Assembly (NCBI GenBank): GCA_000482145.1
Contig: AUXH01000058.1
Location: forward strand, 1 to 52,312
DNA from: Strigomonas culicis
Taxonomy: Eukaryota > Euglenozoa > Kinetoplastea > Trypanosomatida > Trypanosomatidae
Length of the DNA stretch: 52,312 nucleotides
Reading direction: 5' to 3'
Shown: positions 48,105 to 52,312 of the stretch, piece by piece
Position numbering within the stretch: position 1 is the stretch's first letter
Layout: each line of letters starts with the position of its first letter
The notes under the pieces: model-generated
Seen by the model: only the letters and a program-made list of their open reading frames with translations
The model's database searches: none
Told to the model about the DNA's origin: nothing
Position numbers and translations under genes: made by a program

Positions 48105-48448
48105 TATGCACCATATGAGCTGGAACATGTACATACAATACTATTTTTTTTTTTCCACGTCTTCTTCTGTATCTTATTGCTGCACACAATCAACCTAGGC
48201 GGTGGCTCCAGGAGCGGAGCACGGCTTGTGGTCTGCCTAAGGTCCCACATCGCAGTGCATTGCCATGGCTTCTATGTATGCTTGCTGACGTCAAGTGGTA
48301 TTATGTCCTGTTTTCTTATCTTTATCGCTTTCTCTCTCTCTCTCTCTTTCTTTTTTTTTTGTAGTGTATACCACGTTGCCGTTTCAGTACCAATATATTG
48401 ACCGGAGCCCCTGTGCACCCATCCCTGCGCCACACGCGAGCTACTGCG
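48105..48448. other. Intergenic spacer
   Basis: Contains a GC-richer block (about 48190-48300) with a possible stem between TAGGC and GCCTA, then a CT microsatellite and T-run (48331-48360) ending in GTAG. No gene is seen. Confidence 0.5.
48363..48364 (+). promoter_or_regulatory. Spliced-leader acceptor for CFAP58-like gene
   Basis: A TC repeat and T-run ending in GTAG give an 84-base 5' UTR that contains no ATG before 48449. Confidence 0.7.
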
Positions 48449-51142
48449 ATGTCGGAGGGGACCGCCGCCGACAAAGGCTCCACGGCGAAGGTGGAGCAGA
48501 TGTTCACAACGGAGGAGAATAGGCAGTTCGAACACATACGAGAGGATGTAAATAATTTCTCCTACTACGAAAAGCAGTTTCAAGAGATCCTCATGTCACT
48601 TGAAAACGATGAAGTGCTCGAGTCGTTCCGAGCCGAGTACGCAGGGCTTCATCACTCTTTTCTGAAAAGCCACGAGGGAGAGAACCGCTTGCTGAAAAAG
48701 TGCGTAGAGCTCCAAAACGACATTTACACGTGCATCTCCAAGACGCAGGCCGCGCAGGACCTCACGGAGGCGGACAGGACGACCATCGAGAAGCTGCGCG
48801 CCGAGATAGACCGCTGCACGAAGAAGAAGAACCAAACGAAGGAGCGCGAGTCCGCGCTGAAGGAAAAGATAGCAAAGCTCAAGAGCGAACTCGTCGACCT
48901 GCAGCGCGAGTCGACGGAGCCGGTGGAGGCCGCGGCGCAGGAGGCCGCGCTGAACAACCTGCTGCGGGTGCGCGCGGCGGTGCAGAAGGAGAAGGAGGCG
49001 CAGGAGCAGCAGGTCCAGGCACTCCAGAACGAGATCGCGACCATCGAGCGGCGGCTGCAGCGCATGCGGGAGAGCAAGCTGTCCAACGACACGGAGCTCA
49101 AGGCGATCCAGGACGCGGCGGCGGCGAAGCGGGAGGAGGTGGAGGCTGTGCAGCTGCGCAAGGCGGCGAAGGAGGAGGAGCTGCGCGCGCTGCGGGACGC
49201 CATCGCGCGCCGCACGACGGTGGTGGCCACGCGTCAGAAGAAGATCGAGGAGCTGCGTGAGGAAGACCTGAAGCACGGCGAAGACCTGCGCCGCACGATG
49301 GAAGAGACGAGCGCGCTGACGGAGGAGTACCAGACGCTGAGCCGGCAGATCCTGCACACCAACACGGCGCTGCAGGAGTGCAACGAAGAAAACGACAACT
49401 TCCAGCGCAAAGTGCGCGAGACGATGGTGGAGGTGCAGCGGGTGCAGGCGACCGTCTCCGCCGCGCACAAGCAGTACGTGCGCGAGACGAAGGTGCTCGA
49501 GGCACTGCAGCGCCGCGGCGTCGTCGCGGAGCAGAAGCATCAGGAGGCACAGCGGACGCGCGACGCGATGAAGGAGGCGTGCGGCCTCAAGGATGCGGAG
49601 TACTTCCAGATGCGGCAGCGCGCCGATGCGACCGAGCGGCAGCTTGCCGCCGTAAACCGTGAGCGCGACATGCTGCATCAGGATTTTATGTCGGCGGAGC
49701 AGAAGACGCAGCGCAACGTGTCGTGGCTGGCGGAGAAGGAGAGCCAGATACACCACCTGCAGCACGAGCTGAGCGCCTTCGAGGAGTACGCGCAAAAACA
49801 GCGGGAGTCCATCTACCACATCACGAAGGAGTGCATGCGGTACGAGGAGGAGATCAAGAAGCACGCCTTCTCTTGCGCGAACGTGATGGCCGAGGTGCAG
49901 GCGCGCGAGCAGCAGATCGCGCAGGCGCAGCGCACGGTGGAGGACGTGGAGGCGAAGCTGAAGCAGCAGCAGGCCATGCTCGACACGGTCGAGGCGGAGC
50001 GCAACGCCTACAACAAACACTACGGCCAGCTGCGCCACGAGCTGGCGGAGATGAACAAGGAGTTCCAGCTGACGCTCAACCAGATCCAGCAGCTGAAGGA
50101 GGAGCTCGTGCGGCGCGACAAGAGCATGTCGACGGAGGACGGCACGATCGAGACCCTGCAGCGGCAGAAGAAGGAGGTGGAGGCGCACATCTCCGTCCTC
50201 AAGCGGCGCGCGGAGAGGCGCAAGCGGTCGGCAGAACAGTTTCACACGGAGATGGGAAAGCTCAGCGAGATCCTCGCGCTCGCGACGGAGGAGACCGCGC
50301 GGCAGCGGCGCAAGTGCCGCGACATCATGCAGGAGCGCGACGTGCTGTACAACCGCACGACGCAGCGCACGAGGGAGCTGACCGCGCTGTATGAGAAGAT
50401 CCACGCGCAGCAGTCGCTGCTGCAGCGCGGCGAGAGCGCGTACCGCGAGCGTGTGCAGCACATCGAGCAGCTGGAGTACCAGGAGGCGCACCTCAGCGCC
50501 GAGCTCGCGCGCATGAAGGAGTTCGTGAGCCGGCTGCCGGACCTGCGGCTGCTGATCAACAACGCCAGCCGCGACCTGCAGAAAGAACGCGTGCGGGTGA
50601 GTGCGCTGCTCGACGAGGGCCAGCGCAAGGTCAACCTGCACCCGTCGCACGAGCTGCGGTGGTCCGACCCGGAGACCTTCGAGCTGTCCGAGCGCGTGCG
50701 GGGCCTGCAGCGCGAGCTCAACGCGCGCCGCCAGCTGCTCGACCAGCGCGAGCAGGACATCGAGCAGCGCGAGCAGCAGTATCTCAAGGCGAAGGCCGCC
50801 GTCGCGAAGCAGCCCGGGCCGGAGGTGGCGGAGCAGCTCAGCGCGTACCAGGCGAGCCTGGTGAAGAAGAAGGGTCAGGTCGCGCAGATGCAGGAGAGCC
50901 TGCGCTACTTCCGCGAGCAGACAGATCTCTACCGCACCCGCCACGACGAGCTGCGGGACCGACTAGCCGACATGGCGAAGGTGTACGCGACGATGCGCCA
51001 GACGGACGAGGCGCTTGCGGCGCGCGCCGCCAACAGCACGGCGGATAACGCCGATGCGGAGAGCGGCGCGAACGATGAGGACAACTTTGTCTACACCGGT
51101 TTTGTCGCCCCTCCATTGAGCCCAGGGAATGGTGAGGTCTAG
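48449..51142 (+). CDS. CFAP58: CFAP58-like flagellar coiled-coil protein, 897 residues
   Basis: A long coiled-coil protein that best resembles CFAP58 (CCDC147), which is associated with the axoneme and needed for flagellar assembly or motility. The N-terminal block fits the family: FSYYEKQFQEILMSLENDEV, LESFRAEYAGLHHSFLKSH, ENRLLKKCVELQNDI, then TEADRTTIEKLRAEIDR. The remainder is nearly unbroken heptad helix, including LQRQKKEVEAHISVLKRRAE and QYLKAKAAVAKQPGPEVAEQL. The last 40 residues are disordered and acidic. Length is close to animal CFAP58 (about 870). The frame is open upstream only through a TTG start, and ATG 48449 is the first ATG after the acceptor. The coiled coil limits certainty. 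Confidence 0.78.
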   Translation: MSEGTAADKGSTAKVEQMFTTEENRQFEHIREDVNNFSYYEKQFQEILMSLENDEVLESFRAEYAGLHHSFLKSHEGENRLLKKCVELQNDIYTCISKTQAAQDLTEADRTTIEKLRAEIDRCTKKKNQTKERESALKEKIAKLKSELVDLQRESTEPVEAAAQEAALNNLLRVRAAVQKEKEAQEQQVQALQNEIATIERRLQRMRESKLSNDTELKAIQDAAAAKREEVEAVQLRKAAKEEELRALRDAIARRTTVVATRQKKIEELREEDLKHGEDLRRTMEETSALTEEYQTLSRQILHTNTALQECNEENDNFQRKVRETMVEVQRVQATVSAAHKQYVRETKVLEALQRRGVVAEQKHQEAQRTRDAMKEACGLKDAEYFQMRQRADATERQLAAVNRERDMLHQDFMSAEQKTQRNVSWLAEKESQIHHLQHELSAFEEYAQKQRESIYHITKECMRYEEEIKKHAFSCANVMAEVQAREQQIAQAQRTVEDVEAKLKQQQAMLDTVEAERNAYNKHYGQLRHELAEMNKEFQLTLNQIQQLKEELVRRDKSMSTEDGTIETLQRQKKEVEAHISVLKRRAERRKRSAEQFHTEMGKLSEILALATEETARQRRKCRDIMQERDVLYNRTTQRTRELTALYEKIHAQQSLLQRGESAYRERVQHIEQLEYQEAHLSAELARMKEFVSRLPDLRLLINNASRDLQKERVRVSALLDEGQRKVNLHPSHELRWSDPETFELSERVRGLQRELNARRQLLDQREQDIEQREQQYLKAKAAVAKQPGPEVAEQLSAYQASLVKKKGQVAQMQESLRYFREQTDLYRTRHDELRDRLADMAKVYATMRQTDEALAARAANSTADNADAESGANDEDNFVYTGFVAPPLSPGNGEV

Positions 51143-51747
51143 CTGTAGAATATGTATTATTTTCCCCCTTTACTTTTCTTCTGCATTCAATCTTAATGTA
51201 TATACATTTATACCTATATGTGCTCTTTTGTTGTTCTTGAGCCGCTTGGCGTGTAACCACCTGTATCTTTCTTTCTTATCTCCTTTTTTTTATTTATTTA
51301 TTACTTCTGTTGCTACACTGTGTAGCCAAGAGTTTGCTATTGCGTTCCTTGTCCTCTTTTTGGTATGAGTTTTTTTATTCTAATATTCATTGTTCTCCTT
51401 CCACTCGTCTTTTCTTTACAACTGGATGCTGTCTTCATGAAGATTGTAATTCTCCTTTACTTCTTTCCACAGATTCAAACGCTAAATACTCTATTATTCT
51501 TAAAAAGAAATTGCGTAACCGCAGTTTTTTTTTATTTTTAATTGTATATACATATATATTTCTCAAAACAAAACTAAAACCCACAGGTCTTTTTTTTTCT
51601 TTCAGATTGTTGAAAAGAAAACAGCGAAGACAAACAGAAAGATTTATCAAGTCCCGTGAACGTGAGAAAACCTATTAGCACACTTTTCGTTTGAAAAAAA
51701 AGAACAGCAGCAACTTCATCAGCTTCGCCCTATTGTACCCCCAGAAA
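51143..51747. other. Long intergenic spacer
   Basis: AT-rich with T-runs near 51283-51290, 51525-51536 and 51590-51600, and an A-run near 51693-51700. A 122-codon AT-rich frame (51310-51678) has spacer-like composition and is not supported as a gene. A CAG (51742-51744) precedes ATG 51748 by three bases. Confidence 0.55.
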
Positions 51748-52194
51748 ATGATGCGTCGTGGGATCTCTGTGCCCGCTGCCGTCTCGGCGGTCGCCGGCGC
51801 TGCCGCTGCGGCGCTCAGCTCCTCCCCCCTCCCCCGCTGCACCGCGTTCCGAGCGGCGGTGCCGACGCGCGGTCTTGTGTTCGCGCCGACCGTGGCCTCC
51901 TTCACCCCCTCGCTGTGCGCGGCGCGCCGCTTCAACAGCAGCGTGACACCGTTCGGCGGCGGCGGCCAACATGGCGGCGGCGGCGGCAGCGGCGGCCAAC
52001 AGGAGGGCCGGCGGTGGGTGAACCCCAACGCGGTGCCGCCCGGCGAGTTCCTGAAGAAGTACGCGCGCGACCTCACGGACGAGGCGCGCCAGGGCAGGCT
52101 GGACCCCATCGTGGGACGCGAGGAGGTCATCCGCCGCACGATCCAGGTGCTGTCGCGCCGCACGAAAAACAACCCTGTGCTCATCGGCGAGCCC

Positions 52195-52235
<41 letters not shown>

Positions 52236-52312
52236 CATCGTGAAGGGCGAGGTGCCGGAGAGCATCAAGGGGAAGCAGGTGTACGCGCTCGACATGGGCA
52301 CGCTCGTCGCCG
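51748..52312 (+). CDS. Mitochondrial ClpB/HSP78 disaggregase, N-terminal 188 residues (cut by right edge)
   Basis: The start of an AAA+ Hsp100 chaperone that resolubilises aggregated proteins with Hsp70. The first 65 residues are rich in Arg, Ala and Ser with no acidic residues ([15 protein letters not shown] to ARRFNSS), a typical mitochondrial presequence. A Gly/Gln linker follows (about 69-87). The first nucleotide-binding domain then begins: [35 protein letters not shown] (Walker A GEPGVGKT), [16 protein letters not shown] and [11 protein letters not shown]. There is no ClpB N-domain before it, as in yeast Hsp78. Two adjacent ATGs (51748 and 51751) are possible starts. The gene continues beyond the window. 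Confidence 0.92.

Noticed and set aside
48596..50944. Minus-strand 782-codon frame opposite the CFAP58-like gene
   Set aside because: Leu/Arg-rich shadow of a GC-rich coiled-coil gene; wrong strand for the polycistron.
51310..51678. 122-codon plus-strand frame between CFAP58-like and ClpB genes
   Set aside because: AT-rich, Phe/Ser/Lys-rich spacer translation crossing T-runs; codon use unlike any real gene nearby.
1..52312. CRISPR arrays, insertion sequences or prokaryotic operon signals
   Set aside because: No spaced direct repeats, transposase genes or Shine-Dalgarno patterns; gene content and spacers are eukaryotic.

Overview
This window looks like nuclear DNA of a kinetoplastid protist, most likely a trypanosomatid. 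All genes are single uninterrupted reading frames. They lie in two long same-strand runs separated by 200-600 base AT-rich spacers, and the spacers carry polypyrimidine tracts followed by AG, as expected for trans-splicing. Coding regions are mostly very GC-rich at third positions. The products are eukaryotic (NOP14, RPC82, DPH7, GTP/GDP carrier, CFAP58-like, mitochondrial ClpB). The standard genetic code fits. I cannot name the genus.

Left block, 1-15450, minus strand, read right to left. It begins with a membrane-anchored MAP3K-type kinase that carries a degenerate receiver-like domain. Next come a protein of unknown function with a weakly RRM-like stretch, a short unknown protein, a divergent CPA2-type cation/proton antiporter, an unknown multi-pass membrane protein, an Ala-rich unknown, a small unknown, and a long Ser/Pro-rich unknown that runs off the left edge.

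Centre, 15451-18948. This is a divergent strand-switch region without a credible gene. Both outgoing strands are G+T-rich: the minus strand to the left and the plus strand to the right. The asymmetry flips at about 17.48-17.55 kb, where a 26-base near-palindrome sits. Two more palindromes lie in the 400 bases to its left. By analogy with GT-rich transcription start regions of Trypanosoma brucei, this is the likely origin of both polycistrons.

Right block, 18949-52312, plus strand. In order: a 2844-residue ASH/MSP-repeat protein (HYDIN/CFAP47/CFAP65 type), a TPR protein, a coiled-coil protein ending in a perfect D-box, DPH7 (diphthamide), a ProA-fold protein that lacks the catalytic cysteine, a leucine-rich-repeat protein, a twin CX9C protein, NOP14 (18S rRNA maturation), a GGC1-type mitochondrial GTP/GDP carrier, RPC82 (RNA polymerase III), an ADCK1/UbiB-type atypical kinase, an unknown coiled-coil protein, a CFAP58-like flagellar coiled-coil protein, and the start of a mitochondrial ClpB/HSP78 chaperone cut by the right edge.

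The genes do not form one pathway, which is normal for trypanosomatid polycistrons. Themes include the flagellum (ASH protein, CFAP58), the mitochondrion (GGC1, CX9C protein, ADCK1-like, ClpB) and ribosome/translation (NOP14, RPC82, DPH7). The most interesting items are the symmetric GT-rich strand-switch region with its pivot palindrome, the pseudo-receiver kinase, and the cysteine-less ProA.
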